DNA of 64,000 nt from Bradyrhizobium sp. JYMT SZCCT0428 (GCF_018131075.1 NZ_JAFCLS010000038.1:19288-83287); one strand, 5' to 3'. Positions 36,218 to 46,335 are shown, counted from the stretch's first letter. The notes: a model not told the origin generated them from the letters alone. Numbers and translations: made by a program.

Positions 36218-36385
36218 GATTTTCCAATAATGCGCAGCCACCAAGCGGAATGAATACGACGAAACCGCAAAGGGCTTCGTGCCGGGACAATAAGCGGTGT
36301 GAAACTCGAACTTCATTCCCCTTGGCCCGCGGAGAATGTTATTCGGACGCTGCGGTGACGGTATCTTCTTCCGGAAAGGCAATCG

Positions 36386-37288
36386 ATGGACGCTCCTTCA
36401 TGGATTGAGCTGGTCGAACACAACGTTGCCAGATTTGGCGACCTCGTCGCCGGCATCGACCCTTCGCATTCCGACATCCCGGAGTTTTTCGGCCACGACA
36501 GCGGCTGGATCGACCGGTTCGTCAACTTCACGATCGAATCCATCGAGGGGCGCATCGGCTTCGTCAAATTCCAGTCGGCTTATTTCGAAGCATGCGGATT
36601 GACCGGCCTCAGCGCGCTCGCTTCCGGAATCAAGAAAGCTAAGGCCGCAGGTATCGGCGTCATTCTCGACGCCAAGCGCGGCGATATCGGCGCCACCGCC
36701 GCCGCCTACGCCCGCGCCTATCTTACCCCGGCTTCCGCCGGCGGCAGCGGCGACTTCGAAGCCGACTGCCTGACCGTCAATCCCTTGATGGGCCCGGACA
36801 CGCTCGAACCTTTCGTGGAATGCGCGAACCGCTTCGGCAAGGGACTTTTCGTGCTCTGTCGTACATCAAACCCCGGCGCTGGCTGGCTGCAGGACAAGAT
36901 GACCGGCAATCGCCTTGTTTCCGACCGCCTCGCCGATCTCATTGCCGCGATGGGAGCCAACGCCAACAGCGCCTCCCGTTTGAATGCGGTGGGCGCCGTG
37001 GTGGGCGCGACCGTCCCGCATGAAGGCCGGCGTCTGCGCCAGTTGCTGCCCCGCTCGATCATCCTGGCGCCCGGCCTTGGCGCGCAAGGCGGCGATGCTG
37101 CGGCCATTCACTCATTGCGTGGCAGTACGCCAGGCGACCTGCTGATCCCGGTATCGCGCGGCCTGACGCGGGTAGCGGATCGCGCCATTTCCGCAGAAGA
37201 TTATCGAGCGCTCATCATTGGCAGGATCGACGACTTCAAGGCGGCGATTGCCTATGACTATCTCGGAAATCGCGCCATCCCGGCTTGA
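36386..37288 (+). CDS. pyrF: Orotidine-5'-phosphate decarboxylase, type 2
   Basis: 300 residues, the longer type-2 form. LVAGIDPSHSDIP opens the barrel, the catalytic Asp-Lys-Asp signature is DAKRGDIGAT (near 92-101), and PVSRGLTR closes the phosphate site. It decarboxylates OMP to UMP in pyrimidine synthesis. Transcribed alone; AAAGG ribosome site before the ATG. Confidence 0.94.
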   Translation: MDAPSWIELVEHNVARFGDLVAGIDPSHSDIPEFFGHDSGWIDRFVNFTIESIEGRIGFVKFQSAYFEACGLTGLSALASGIKKAKAAGIGVILDAKRGDIGATAAAYARAYLTPASAGGSGDFEADCLTVNPLMGPDTLEPFVECANRFGKGLFVLCRTSNPGAGWLQDKMTGNRLVSDRLADLIAAMGANANSASRLNAVGAVVGATVPHEGRRLRQLLPRSIILAPGLGAQGGDAAAIHSLRGSTPGDLLIPVSRGLTRVADRAISAEDYRALIIGRIDDFKAAIAYDYLGNRAIPA

Positions 37289-37310
37289 CCGCGGGTCCCC
37301 GCGTAACGCT

Positions 37311-38657
37311 CTAAAACGCCGTACCCGCCCGCCTCGGCTTCTGTTCCTCGGCCTCGCGCGGCACCGGCACGATCCGCAAGGCGGTGATGCGGTTGCGCTC
37401 GCGGCGCAGCACGCGGAAGCGGAAGCCGTGGAACGTAAAACTCTGGCCGCGCTCGGGGATCGAACGCGCCTCGTGAATGACGAGACCCGCGATCGTGGTC
37501 GCCTCCTCGTCGGGCAGATGCCAGTTCATGGCGCGGTTGAGATCGCGGATCGGCACCGAACCATCGACCACCACGGAGCCGTCGGGCTGGGCGCGGACGC
37601 CGGCCACCACCACGTCGTGCTCATCGGAAATGTCGCCGACGATTTCCTCCAGAACGTCTTCCAGCGTCACCATGCCTTCGACTTCGCCATACTCGTCGAC
37701 GACGAGCGCGAAGTGGGTCTTGCGGCGGCGGAACGCCTTGAGCTGTTCGGACAGAGGCCGCATCTCCGGCACGAACCAAGGCGGCAGCATGATGGCCGCA
37801 ACGTTGATACGCGAGGTATCGCCCTCGGAGGCGCGGATCGCGCGCAGCAGATCCTTGGCGTGCAGCACGCCGATGATGTTTTCAGGTTTCTCGCGCCACA
37901 GCGGGATGCGGGTGTATTCGGTCGCCAGCACCTCGCGCACCAGTTCGTCCGGCGGCAGATCGGCATTGATCATCACCATGGCGGTGCGGTGGACCATGAC
38001 ATCAGACACGGCAAGGTCGCCAAAGCGGAACACATTGTGGATGTATTCGGCCTCGCCGCTTTCGATGCCGCCGTGCACGGCCGATTCCTCCACCAGCCCC
38101 TCGATCTCGGAGTCGGTGAGGATCTCATGCTGTGAGGATTCCTGCACGCCGAGCAGGCGCAAGATTCCGCGTGACGCGCTGTTGAGCAGCCAGTTCAGCG
38201 GCCAGAAAACCAGATAGGACAAATAGAGCGGATACGCGATCCATTGCGAAACCGGCATCGGCTGCCGGATCGCCAGCGTCTTCGGCACCTGCTCGCCGAT
38301 CACGATATGCAGCGAGGAGAACACCAGAAAGCCCGCCGTGAACGACACGAAGTGCAATGTGGCTTGCGACATTCCGAGCGGGATCAGCAACGGCTCGAGC
38401 AGCGCCGAAACGGTGGGCTCGCCGACCCAGCCGAGGCCAAGCGAGGCCATGGTAATGCCGAGCTGACAGCACGCGAGATAGGCCTCGATGTTGCCCATCA
38501 TGCTGTGCAGCAGGCGCGCGCCGAACCGGTCCTGCTCGACCATCGCCCTGATGCGAAACCCGCGGCTCTTCACCAGCGCAAACTCGGCCGCCACGTAGAA
38601 CGCGTTGGCGGCGAGCAGCAGGAACGCAAGCAGCAGGTTGAACGCGGTCGAACTCAT
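37311..38657 (-). CDS. HlyC/CorC (CNNM-CBS) membrane protein
   Basis: 448 residues. The N-terminal CNNM/DUF21 domain has four hydrophobic segments (about 1-170; LAFLLLAANAFYVAAEFALVKSR, ASLGLGWVGEP, TLHFVSFTAGFLVFSSLHIVIGEQVPKTLAIR), followed by a CBS pair (about 205-330; DVMVHRTAMVMINADL) and a C-terminal CorC/HlyC transporter-associated domain (GSVVVDGSVPIRDLNRAMNW). The family is involved in magnesium/cobalt efflux. It is downstream of aroB on the same strand. Confidence 0.92.
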   Translation of the reverse strand: MSSTAFNLLLAFLLLAANAFYVAAEFALVKSRGFRIRAMVEQDRFGARLLHSMMGNIEAYLACCQLGITMASLGLGWVGEPTVSALLEPLLIPLGMSQATLHFVSFTAGFLVFSSLHIVIGEQVPKTLAIRQPMPVSQWIAYPLYLSYLVFWPLNWLLNSASRGILRLLGVQESSQHEILTDSEIEGLVEESAVHGGIESGEAEYIHNVFRFGDLAVSDVMVHRTAMVMINADLPPDELVREVLATEYTRIPLWREKPENIIGVLHAKDLLRAIRASEGDTSRINVAAIMLPPWFVPEMRPLSEQLKAFRRRKTHFALVVDEYGEVEGMVTLEDVLEEIVGDISDEHDVVVAGVRAQPDGSVVVDGSVPIRDLNRAMNWHLPDEEATTIAGLVIHEARSIPERGQSFTFHGFRFRVLRRERNRITALRIVPVPREAEEQKPRRAGTAF

Positions 38658-38721
38658 GCCTGCCTCGCGACGGCACCAGGCCCGCGCGACGGCTCCATGA
38701 TGCGCCCTGACAGTCCCGTTC

Positions 38722-39864
38722 TCATTCCGACAGCTTCTGTTGCAGGAAGGCGCGAACCGATGCCGGTTCGACGTCGTTTGCGATCACCGCGCGCCCCACC
38801 GCCTCCAGCAGGATGAAGGTGAGCTTGCCGCGCTTGACCTTCTTGTCCTGCGCCATCAGCGCCATCAGCGTATCGGCATCCGCCAGCCCTTCCTGGGCGA
38901 AGCCGGCGATGTCCTGCAACCGGGTCGGCAGGCCGACCGAAGCCAGATGACGCTCGACGCGCGCGGCGTCGGCTGGCGAGATCATGCCGAGGCTTGCGGA
39001 AAACTCCGCCGCCAGCACCATGCCGACCGCAACGCCCTCGCCATGGAACAGGCGATCGGAAAAGCCGGTTGCGGCCTCCAGCGCGTGACCAAAGGTGTGG
39101 CCGAGATTGAGCAGCGCGCGTTCGCCGGTTTCGCGCTCGTCGCGCGACACGATCGCCGCCTTGGCGCGGCACGAGGTGGCAATCGCATGCTCGCGCGCCG
39201 CGCTGCCGGAGAAGATGCCGGAGTGGTTGGTCTCGAGCCAGGCGAAGAAAGCTTCATCACCGAGCACGCCATATTTGGCGACTTCGGCATAGCCGGAGCG
39301 GAACTGGCGCGGCGACAACGAGTCCAGGACGGAGGTATCGGCGATCACAAGCACCGGCTGATGAAACGCGCCGAGCAGATTTTTTCCCTGCGGCGAGTTG
39401 ATGCCGGTCTTGCCGCCGACGGAAGAATCCACCTGCGCCAGCAGCGAGGTCGGCGCCTGCACGAAATCGACCCCGCGGCGCAGGATCGCCGCCGCGAAGC
39501 CGGCGAGATCGCCGACGACGCCGCCGCCGAGCGCGATCACGAGGTCGTTGCGCTCGATTTTGGCTGCGATCAGCGCCTCGGAGACCTTCTCCAGTCCGGC
39601 GTAGGTTTTCGACCCCTCGCCTTCCTCGACGATGACATGCGACGTCGGGATGCCGGCCGCGGCCAGCGACGCTTGCGCCGCTTCGAGCCAGTGCTTGGCA
39701 ACGGTGCGGTCGGTGACGATGGCGGTCCGTACGCCCGGCCGCAGCGCGGCGACGCGCGCGCCAAGAGTCTGCAGTACGTCGCGGCCGATGATGATGTCAT
39801 AGGCGCGGTCGCCGAGCGCGACGTCGACGGTGATGGAATCGGAATGTTTCAGGGGTGCCGTCAT
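38722..39864 (-). CDS. aroB: 3-dehydroquinate synthase
   Basis: 380 residues. NAD-binding GGGVVGDLAGFAA, active-site DSSVGGKTGIN, and zinc-ligand contexts LNLGHTFGHALE and FHGEGVAVGMVLA are present. It converts DAHP to 3-dehydroquinate in the shikimate pathway. Its ATG overlaps the aroK stop by four bases (ATGA type), so translation is coupled. Confidence 0.96.
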   Translation of the reverse strand: MTAPLKHSDSITVDVALGDRAYDIIIGRDVLQTLGARVAALRPGVRTAIVTDRTVAKHWLEAAQASLAAAGIPTSHVIVEEGEGSKTYAGLEKVSEALIAAKIERNDLVIALGGGVVGDLAGFAAAILRRGVDFVQAPTSLLAQVDSSVGGKTGINSPQGKNLLGAFHQPVLVIADTSVLDSLSPRQFRSGYAEVAKYGVLGDEAFFAWLETNHSGIFSGSAAREHAIATSCRAKAAIVSRDERETGERALLNLGHTFGHALEAATGFSDRLFHGEGVAVGMVLAAEFSASLGMISPADAARVERHLASVGLPTRLQDIAGFAQEGLADADTLMALMAQDKKVKRGKLTFILLEAVGRAVIANDVEPASVRAFLQQKLSE

Positions 39865-40550
39865 GAGGTAGCGCTTATCCCGTCCGTTGTAGCCGTTACT
39901 GTCGTCGTTGACTCTTTAATCGTTGACTCCTGGGCCGGCGGCGCGACGACGCCACACAGCCTGCCACGCAAGGCGTCCAGGCATTCATCGACAATCCGGT
40001 CATGCGGCACGTCGCGCGACAGGATCGTAAGATCAGCCCCCTGATAGACCGGCTCGCGGGCTTCGAGCAGGCGGGTGACCGTCGCGACCGGATCCTCGGT
40101 CTGCAGCAGCGGCCGGTCGGCGCGACGCTTGACGCGCTTCATGATCACGTCGATGTCCGCTTTAAGCCAGATCGACACCGCTTTGTCGGCGATCCGCTTG
40201 CGGGTTTCCTCGCGCATGAAGGCGCCACCGCCGGTCGCGATCACCGCCGGCCCACCCTCCAGCAGGCGGGCGATCACGCGCGCTTCGCCGTCGCGAAAAT
40301 AGGGCTCGCCGTGGGTTGCGAATATCTCCGGGATGGTCACACCGGCATGGGCCGCCTCGATCTCGATATCGGCATCGAGGAATGGCAGCCGCAGCCGGGC
40401 CGCCAGCCGGCGGCCAATGGTGGATTTGCCGACGCCCATCATACCGACGAGCACGACCGAACGCCGCCCCAGTGCCGCCGCGATCTCGGCCTCCTGGGGG
40501 GTGCTTGCTGGTGCCGGTAAGGCGGTCTCGGGCATCCCAAACTCTGTCAT
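39861..40550 (-). CDS. aroK: Shikimate kinase
   Basis: 229 residues; longer than typical (about 175-200) because of an N-terminal lead of about 28 residues and a Ser/Thr-rich C-terminal tail (ESTIKESTTTVTATTDG). P-loop GMMGVGKSTIG (36-46), shikimate-binding FLDADIEIE and GGGAFMREETR, lid region RADRPLLQ. It phosphorylates shikimate. First gene of aroK-aroB-corC; diverges from the small membrane protein and xerD. Confidence 0.95.
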   Translation of the reverse strand: MTEFGMPETALPAPASTPQEAEIAAALGRRSVVLVGMMGVGKSTIGRRLAARLRLPFLDADIEIEAAHAGVTIPEIFATHGEPYFRDGEARVIARLLEGGPAVIATGGGAFMREETRKRIADKAVSIWLKADIDVIMKRVKRRADRPLLQTEDPVATVTRLLEAREPVYQGADLTILSRDVPHDRIVDECLDALRGRLCGVVAPPAQESTIKESTTTVTATTDGISATS

Positions 40551-40724
40551 CAGCGGATTTTCCGCGTTTCTGCGCCACCTATACTACCCCCGCCGATACC
40601 CATGCCAGAGACTCTTGCAACGCCAAGGGGAACATGTAGGTAGTCAGGCGCGTCCAACCCCGATGATTTCAATGGTTAATTCGCGGCCCAAAGTCACTTT
40701 CAAGCCCGCCCTCAAGGCGCCCTG

Positions 40725-40871
40725 ATGCCCAGTCTGTTCCGCTTTTTGACGGTGGTCGGCATTATCGCCGGGATCGGCTATGGCGTGGTCTTCGCACTGG
40801 CGAATTTCGTCAATCCGAAGCCACGGGAGATGATCGTGACGATCCCTCCGGATAAGTTCCTCAAGAAATAG
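40725..40871 (+). CDS. Small single-pass membrane protein (48 aa)
   Basis: MPSLFRFLTVVGIIAGIGYG starts a hydrophobic helix, followed by VVFALANFVNPKPREMIVTIPPDKFL. It is too short for ordinary gene lists but has an ATG, GC3-rich codons and lies five bases upstream of xerD with the same orientation, so it is probably translated with it. Conserved small proteins of this kind upstream of xerD are seen in relatives, from memory only. Confidence 0.7.
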   Translation: MPSLFRFLTVVGIIAGIGYGVVFALANFVNPKPREMIVTIPPDKFLKK

Positions 40872-40876
40872 GCGCT

Positions 40877-41881
40877 ATGGTCTCAAGGATGGGCCCCAGG
40901 AACACTTCCAAGACCACTTCGAAGACCACCTCGAAGACGAATTCAGACCAAAAGCTGACCAACCTGTTCCTCGACATGCTCGCGGCGGAACAGGGGGCGG
41001 GCGACAATACGCTCGACGCCTATCGCCGCGACCTTACGGATTTTTCCGAATTTTTGGGCCGTACCGGCCAAAGTTTTGCCGGTGCCGAGACCCAGACGCT
41101 GCGCGATTATCTCGCCGACCTCGACACGCGCGGCTTCAAATCGTCCAGCGTGGCGCGCCGGCTGTCGGCGATGCGGCATCTGTTCCGCTTCCTGCTCAAC
41201 GAACGAATCCGCAGCGATGATCCCGCGGCGATTCTGTCCGGTCCAAAACGCGGCCGCAGCCTGCCCAAGGTACTGTCGATCGCGGATGTCGACCGCATGC
41301 TGACGCGGTCCAAGGAACTCACCGAAACCGACGCCTCGCCTCAGCAGCGGCTTCGCGCGCTGCGGCTGCATTGCCTGCTCGAAGTGCTCTACGCCACCGG
41401 CCTGCGCGTTTCCGAACTGGTGGCGTTGCCGCTGTCGGCGGCGCGCCGCGACGCCCGCATGATCGTGGTGCGCGGCAAGGGCAACAAGGAACGGCTGGTA
41501 CCGCTGAACGAGGCGTCGCGGCAGGCGATGGCCGATTATCTCGCCGCGATGGAAGCGCTGAAGCCCGAGAAGAAGAAAAACGCTCCCGCCTCGAAATGGC
41601 TGTTTCCCTCCTTCGGCGAAAGCGGACACCTGACGCGACAGCATTTCGCGCGCGACCTCAAGGAGCTCGCATCCGCCTCGGGGCTGGCGCCGCGGCTGGT
41701 CTCACCGCATGTGCTGCGTCACGCCTTCGCCAGTCACCTGCTGCACAACGGCGCCGACCTGCGCATCGTGCAAACGCTGCTCGGCCACACCGATATTTCG
41801 ACCACGCAGATCTATACCCATGTGGTCGAGGAGCGGCTCAAGAGCCTGGTGCGTGACCTGCATCCGCTGGCGGAGAAGTAG
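40877..41881 (+). CDS. xerD: Site-specific tyrosine recombinase XerD
   Basis: 334 residues. After a Thr/Ser/Lys-repeated lead (SKTTSKTTSKT, about 8-22), the SAM-like core-binding domain (LTNLFLDMLAAEQGAGDNTLDAYRRDL) and the catalytic domain are complete: Arg in GLRVSELVAL, His-x-x-Arg in HVLRHAFASHLL, His in LGHTDISTTQIYTHV which also supplies the Tyr nucleophile. It resolves chromosome dimers with XerC at dif. The repetitive lead may be dispensable; an internal start near 40892 (MGPRN) is possible. Confidence 0.94.
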   Translation: MVSRMGPRNTSKTTSKTTSKTNSDQKLTNLFLDMLAAEQGAGDNTLDAYRRDLTDFSEFLGRTGQSFAGAETQTLRDYLADLDTRGFKSSSVARRLSAMRHLFRFLLNERIRSDDPAAILSGPKRGRSLPKVLSIADVDRMLTRSKELTETDASPQQRLRALRLHCLLEVLYATGLRVSELVALPLSAARRDARMIVVRGKGNKERLVPLNEASRQAMADYLAAMEALKPEKKKNAPASKWLFPSFGESGHLTRQHFARDLKELASASGLAPRLVSPHVLRHAFASHLLHNGADLRIVQTLLGHTDISTTQIYTHVVEERLKSLVRDLHPLAEK

Positions 41882-42067
41882 ACTTCCGCGTATCCAGCAA
41901 GTATCCGCCTTGACTTCGACGCCTTCTCCCCCGAAACAGCCTCACGCTATCGCTACCCGCCATGGGCCTCCGCCCAGACCGTCAGCTAAATCGTTGAAGA
42001 GACTAATCTTCTTTCTCAAAGACGAAACCACTTCGCCCGCAGCTAAGTTCCTCCCTATATTGGTTTG

Positions 42068-43030
42068 ATGCCGGATCAGATGCGCAGCTACCTCGACTTC
42101 GAAAAACCCGTCGCCGAACTCGAGGCCAAGGTCGACGAGTTGCGCGCGCTGGCCGCGACCGGCAGCGACATCGGCGATGAGATTGCGCGAATCGAGGACA
42201 AGGCGTCGCAGGCGCTGACCGACCTCTATGCCAGCCTGACGCCGTGGCAGAAGACGCTGGTGGCGCGCCATCCGCAGCGGCCGCACTTCACCGATTTCAT
42301 CAACTCGCTGATCACGGAATTCACGCCGATGGCGGGCGACCGCAAGTTCGGCGAGGATGAAGCGCTGATGGGTGGCTTCGGCCGCTTCCGCGGCGAAGCC
42401 ATCTGCGTGGTCGGCCAGGAAAAGGGCGCCACCACCGAAAGCCGCATCAAGCACAATTTCGGCATGGCGCGCCCTGAAGGCTATCGCAAAGCCGTTCGCC
42501 TGATGGAGCTGGCCGACCGGTTCGGCATCCCCGTGCTGTCGATCGTTGATTCGGCCGGCGCCTATCCCGGCATCGGCGCCGAGGAACGCGGACAGGCGGA
42601 AGCCATCGCGCGGTCCACCGACGCCTGCCTGTCGCTCGGCGTACCCAATGTCGCGATCATCACCGGCGAGGGCATGTCCGGCGGGGCGATTGCGATCACC
42701 ACCGCCAACCGCGTGCTGATGTTCGAGCACGCGATCTACAGTGTGATCTCGCCTGAAGCGGCGTCCTCGATCCTGTGGCGGGACGGCACCAAGGCCCAGG
42801 AAGCCGCCACCAGCATGAAGATCACCGCCCAGGACATGCTGCGATTCGGCGTCATCGACCAGATCCTGAAAGAGCCCCCCGGCGGCGCCCATCGCGATCC
42901 CGCCGCCATCATCGCCGCCACCGGCGACGCCATTGCCCAGGCCTTCAACGACCTCCGCAACCTCGATGCGGATGCGGTGCGCAAGCAGCGGCGGCAGAAA
43001 TTCCTCGATATCGGCCGCAAACTGGGCTGA
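42068..43030 (+). CDS. accA: Acetyl-CoA carboxylase carboxyltransferase subunit alpha
   Basis: 320 residues from the ATG at 42068 (a TTG three bases earlier is unlikely). MRSYLDFEKPVAELEAKVDELR leads into the carboxyltransferase domain (FGMARPEGYRKAVRLMELADRF, SAGAYPGIGAEERGQAEAIA, GEGMSGGAIAI). With AccD it transfers CO2 from carboxybiotin to acetyl-CoA in fatty-acid synthesis. Stands alone after xerD. Confidence 0.96.
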   Translation: MPDQMRSYLDFEKPVAELEAKVDELRALAATGSDIGDEIARIEDKASQALTDLYASLTPWQKTLVARHPQRPHFTDFINSLITEFTPMAGDRKFGEDEALMGGFGRFRGEAICVVGQEKGATTESRIKHNFGMARPEGYRKAVRLMELADRFGIPVLSIVDSAGAYPGIGAEERGQAEAIARSTDACLSLGVPNVAIITGEGMSGGAIAITTANRVLMFEHAIYSVISPEAASSILWRDGTKAQEAATSMKITAQDMLRFGVIDQILKEPPGGAHRDPAAIIAATGDAIAQAFNDLRNLDADAVRKQRRQKFLDIGRKLG

Positions 43031-43289
43031 ACGGGCTCGATTCCCTGCCCAAAGCGGCAGGCCCGATCGCAGAATCGCCGATTTTTCGCCAAATCGTTGA
43101 ATTTAGCCGCAATTATGCCCCGACCGCGTTCTTTATGGTCTGTTGACCATGCCCGCCAAGGTACCGGCTTGTGCGGCGGGTTCGAGTTGCGACAAATCGG
43201 CCTAAAGGGTAAGATTTTATACATCGGCTTCAGGGCATGACGCTGTGGTTGGGGTGCGAAAATCGCCCGATGGGTGTGGAGCTTAGCTT

Positions 43290-44807
43290 TTGATTTATCG
43301 CTCGCTGGTACGCGCGCTCGTCACGTCGGCTGCCCTCGCGGCCGGCGTTTTGCTGACTGGCTGCAACAGCGACGAGATTTCGCTGGCCAACAACGCCAAG
43401 GCCAACCAGCCGGTGCCGCCGAAACTGATCCAGGCCATGGTCGAAAAGGACATGGACCTGAACTCGCCGATTCTGGTCCGGATCTTCAAGCAGGAAGCCG
43501 AACTCGAAATCTGGAAGCAGGATCGCGCCGGGCGTTTCGCGCTGCTCAAGACCTATCCGATCTGCCGCTGGTCGGGCGATCTCGGACCGAAGGTCAAAGA
43601 GGGCGACCGTCAGGCGCCGGAAGGCTTCTACTCGATCTCGCCGGCGCAGATGAATCCGCAGTCGGCCTATTATCTGTCGTTCAACACCGGCTATCCCAAC
43701 GCGTTCGACAAGGCACTCGGCCGCACCGGATCACAGCTGATGGTGCATGGCGATTGCTCCTCGCGCGGCTGCTACGCGATGACCGACGAGCAGATCGCGG
43801 AAATCTATTCGCTGGGCCGCGAATCCTTCTTCGGTGGCCAGAAGTCGTTCCAGCTGCAGGCCTATCCGTTCAAGATGACGCCAATCAATATGGCGAAGCA
43901 TCGCAACAATCCGAACATGCCGTTCTGGCGAATGATCAAGCAGGGCTACGATCATTTCGAGGTGACGAAGCACGAGCCGAAGGTCGATTTCTGCGAGAAG
44001 AAATACGTGTTCGACGCCATCAGGGCGCCCAACGCCACGCGCGACCCGGCGTTCGACGCGTCGGGAAAATGCCCGGCCTACGCGATATCAGATGAAGTCG
44101 CCGACGCCGTGCGCGAGAGGCAGCAGGCCGAGGCCGCTGAAACCGCCAAGCTGATCTCGAAGGGTACGCCGGTCGCGCGGCTCAACACCGGCATCGACGG
44201 CGGCATGCACAAGATCTTCGCCGCGCGCGTTCCCGAAGCCAGCACCGGGCTCTCGGAAGGCGGCGACAGCCAGGGACTGGCGGCGCTCTCGCTGGCCCGC
44301 GCCCCCGGCACCATCCCCTCCCACGTCAACCCGCCGCGCGCGCCTTCCGACAATCTCCTGCTCGGCGCGCCGCAGGAGCCGAAGCTTGCTGCCGTCGCCA
44401 GCGCGCCAACGGCCGGACCGACAGCCTCGACCCCGGCCCCGACACGGGTCGCGAACGCCGTGCCGGCCACCCAATCCGACGGATGGTTCTCCAGCCTGGC
44501 CCGCAAGGTAGGCATTGGCGGCGGCGATGCGACCGCGAGCACCTCGAGCACACCGCCGCCCGCGCCGGCGAAGCCGAAGGTTACTGAAGCCAAGCGGTCC
44601 GAGCCAGCGCCGCGCGCAGAGGCTGCGGTACCGAAGGCGTCAGCGCCGAAGGCCGAACCCAAGCAAGCCGCAGCCCGGCCGCCGCTGAAACCGTCGGTGA
44701 CCGATACCGCGGCTCCAGCCGCCGCGGCGGCTCCCGCGCAGGTCGCCGGATCGGCGCCGATCGTCTCGTCGAACTCGTTCGAGAGCCGCTTCGGGGCGGT
44801 GAAGTAA
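43290..44807 (+). CDS. L,D-transpeptidase-family (YafK-like) lipoprotein
   Basis: 505 residues from a TTG with GGAG nine bases upstream. Lipobox LTGC at 22-25. The catalytic YkuD-type domain spans about 60-235 with the signature HGDCSSRGCYAMTDEQ containing the Cys nucleophile. The remaining 250 residues are a Pro/Ala/Ser/Thr-rich linker (PAPAKPKVTEAK, PKASAPKAEPKQAA) of low complexity, suited to reach across the periplasm. It would cross-link or anchor peptidoglycan. It is the last clearly core gene before the AT-richer region. Confidence 0.88.
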   Translation: MIYRSLVRALVTSAALAAGVLLTGCNSDEISLANNAKANQPVPPKLIQAMVEKDMDLNSPILVRIFKQEAELEIWKQDRAGRFALLKTYPICRWSGDLGPKVKEGDRQAPEGFYSISPAQMNPQSAYYLSFNTGYPNAFDKALGRTGSQLMVHGDCSSRGCYAMTDEQIAEIYSLGRESFFGGQKSFQLQAYPFKMTPINMAKHRNNPNMPFWRMIKQGYDHFEVTKHEPKVDFCEKKYVFDAIRAPNATRDPAFDASGKCPAYAISDEVADAVRERQQAEAAETAKLISKGTPVARLNTGIDGGMHKIFAARVPEASTGLSEGGDSQGLAALSLARAPGTIPSHVNPPRAPSDNLLLGAPQEPKLAAVASAPTAGPTASTPAPTRVANAVPATQSDGWFSSLARKVGIGGGDATASTSSTPPPAPAKPKVTEAKRSEPAPRAEAAVPKASAPKAEPKQAAARPPLKPSVTDTAAPAAAAAPAQVAGSAPIVSSNSFESRFGAVK

Positions 44808-44813
44808 ATCGCT

Positions 44814-44936
44814 GTCGTCCCGGCGAAGGCCGGGACCCATAGCCACCGATCTCAATGTTGCGCGAAATTAGTGGGGCTTTGGTCCCATCCATAACCAACA
44901 TTCGTGATTATGGGTCCCGGCCTTCGCCGGGACGAC
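44814..44936. repeat. Dispersed palindromic repeat, family C
   Basis: Arms gtcgtcccggcgaaggccgg and ccggccttcgccgggacgac with inner gacccatag and tatgggtc. It sits on the boundary between core and accessory sequence. Confidence 0.9.
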
Positions 44937-45796
44937 GATAGAGGTGCCGTCAGCGCACGACGACAAGCAGCTCAGCCGTATTTGCCGTGACAATGCTTGA
45001 ACGCTCACGGCAAGTGAATTTCCGGAGCGTCATCAGTAGCTTTGCTGCCTTGAAATTTGCGTGTCAATCATTTGTCAATCAGGCAGCCTTTTCTGCTGTG
45101 CTTTCCTGCCTCAACAACCTCCCCAGCTCTACGAGCCTCGTCTGTGCGTTCTGTTGTTTCGCAGTGTTTCGCAGCGCCCCAAATATTTGAACGCATCGTC
45201 GGGCTTCGTCGTGGGCTGCCGGGCTTGTACAGGGGCAGTGCGTTGGTTGCGATCCAGATTTCACCGGTGAAAATGTGGATGGCTTGATGATGATGGTAAC
45301 GTCGCTGGCCAAACAATCGAATTGATCGAAATGCCATTAGACGTAGCGGCTGAGTGGTGGGCGTTCCATTTGGAACGGTGTGGGTTTCTTGCGGCAGTTA
45401 GACTTTTTGTTGGTCAGCACGTCCATTCCGCTGACGCACTGCATAAATAGGCAGACTGTCCCACAACAGCCTTGGATACCAAACCTGTCGAGCTAGGCAC
45501 ACGCCGCAGAAATTCAGTTAGGGTGTCAATCAAAATCGAGGTGGACGAGTCACAAGCGAACGGTAAATCATTCCGTTTGCACGATGAGGGCAACGCAACA
45601 CTGCGACCCTCAAGGATGTAGATGTCGGCCAATTGGCTCTACAGACCTAGCGTTGAGAACTGAACGTAAACGGGAGATCGCTCAACCGCCCCGTACCAGC
45701 AATGGCGATTCAGATTGGCGTGTGTCGAAGGTCTCTTCGAATCACTTTGGCCTGCTCGGCTGAAGTGTGAGCGGAAGGAGAGTTTGGTGGTTCACT
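44937..45796. other. Boundary region without a confident gene
   Basis: Base composition drops here. Several open frames of 60-90 codons occur on both strands but lack ribosome sites or start with TTG; the best is 45414-45632 on the minus strand (72 codons, TTG start). The segment may be decayed island DNA. Confidence 0.5.
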
Positions 45797-46335
45797 AATA
45801 AGGTAACGAAGTGTCGCCGCAGGCGACGTGTAGATGTAATGATGACGGTAACGATGGTGGTGATGGACATTGGTAACACCACGGTTGTTTCGGTCCATCG
45901 AAGTAGACCAAGGCCACTAAGAGCTTCGCAGCGGCTACGCCGCTTTCGGGTGGTGATGTTGGTCTTAATATACGGTTTGGCCCATGCCATAATCGAAATC
46001 TAACCTACACCAGATGGACGAGCGCAGCGAGTATCGCCGCCAGGCGATCGTTGGTGGAGAATTTGGTATTGATGCCAACGATGGTGATTATGGCGACGGT
46101 GGCCATTGCTGGCACACCACGAATGCTTCGCCTATCGAGGTACACGAAGGCCAACAAGAGCTTCGCAGCGGCGAAGCCGCTTACATCGGTTGGAAGTATC
46201 GCTCGGAGCCGAAGGTAATCGAAAACCCCGTTACAATATTGGTCCCAATGGTCCTATCGGATTGACCTATACATTCCAATAGCAAGGTAACGAGCGAAGC
46301 GAGTATCGCCGATAGGCGATTGTGGGTGGTGCTCG
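45797..46335. repeat. Tandem imperfect non-coding repeat with two hairpin types
   Basis: At least two and a half units of about 220-270 bases. Hairpin I (stem GTCGCC/GGCGAC or ATCGCC/GGCGAT, loops gca, gcca, gata) occurs at 45813-45827, 46033-46048 and 46305-46320. Hairpin II (stem AGCGGC/GCCGCT, loops tac, gaa) occurs at 45930-45944 and 46167-46181, each time preceded by aagagcttcgc. Between the hairpins, segments such as 'caccacg..tg.ttcg.c.atcga.gta.ac.aaggcca' recur with many substitutions. No sensible protein is encoded. Confidence 0.7.

Noticed and set aside
38740..40044. 434-codon plus-strand open frame
   Set aside because: Antisense to aroB and aroK.
44937..45190. Small genes just right of the L,D-transpeptidase
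   Set aside because: Open frames overlap each other in several frames, without ribosome sites or conserved motifs.
45797..46335. CRISPR-like array
   Set aside because: Units are long, diverged and unequal; no short identical repeats with unique spacers and no cas genes.
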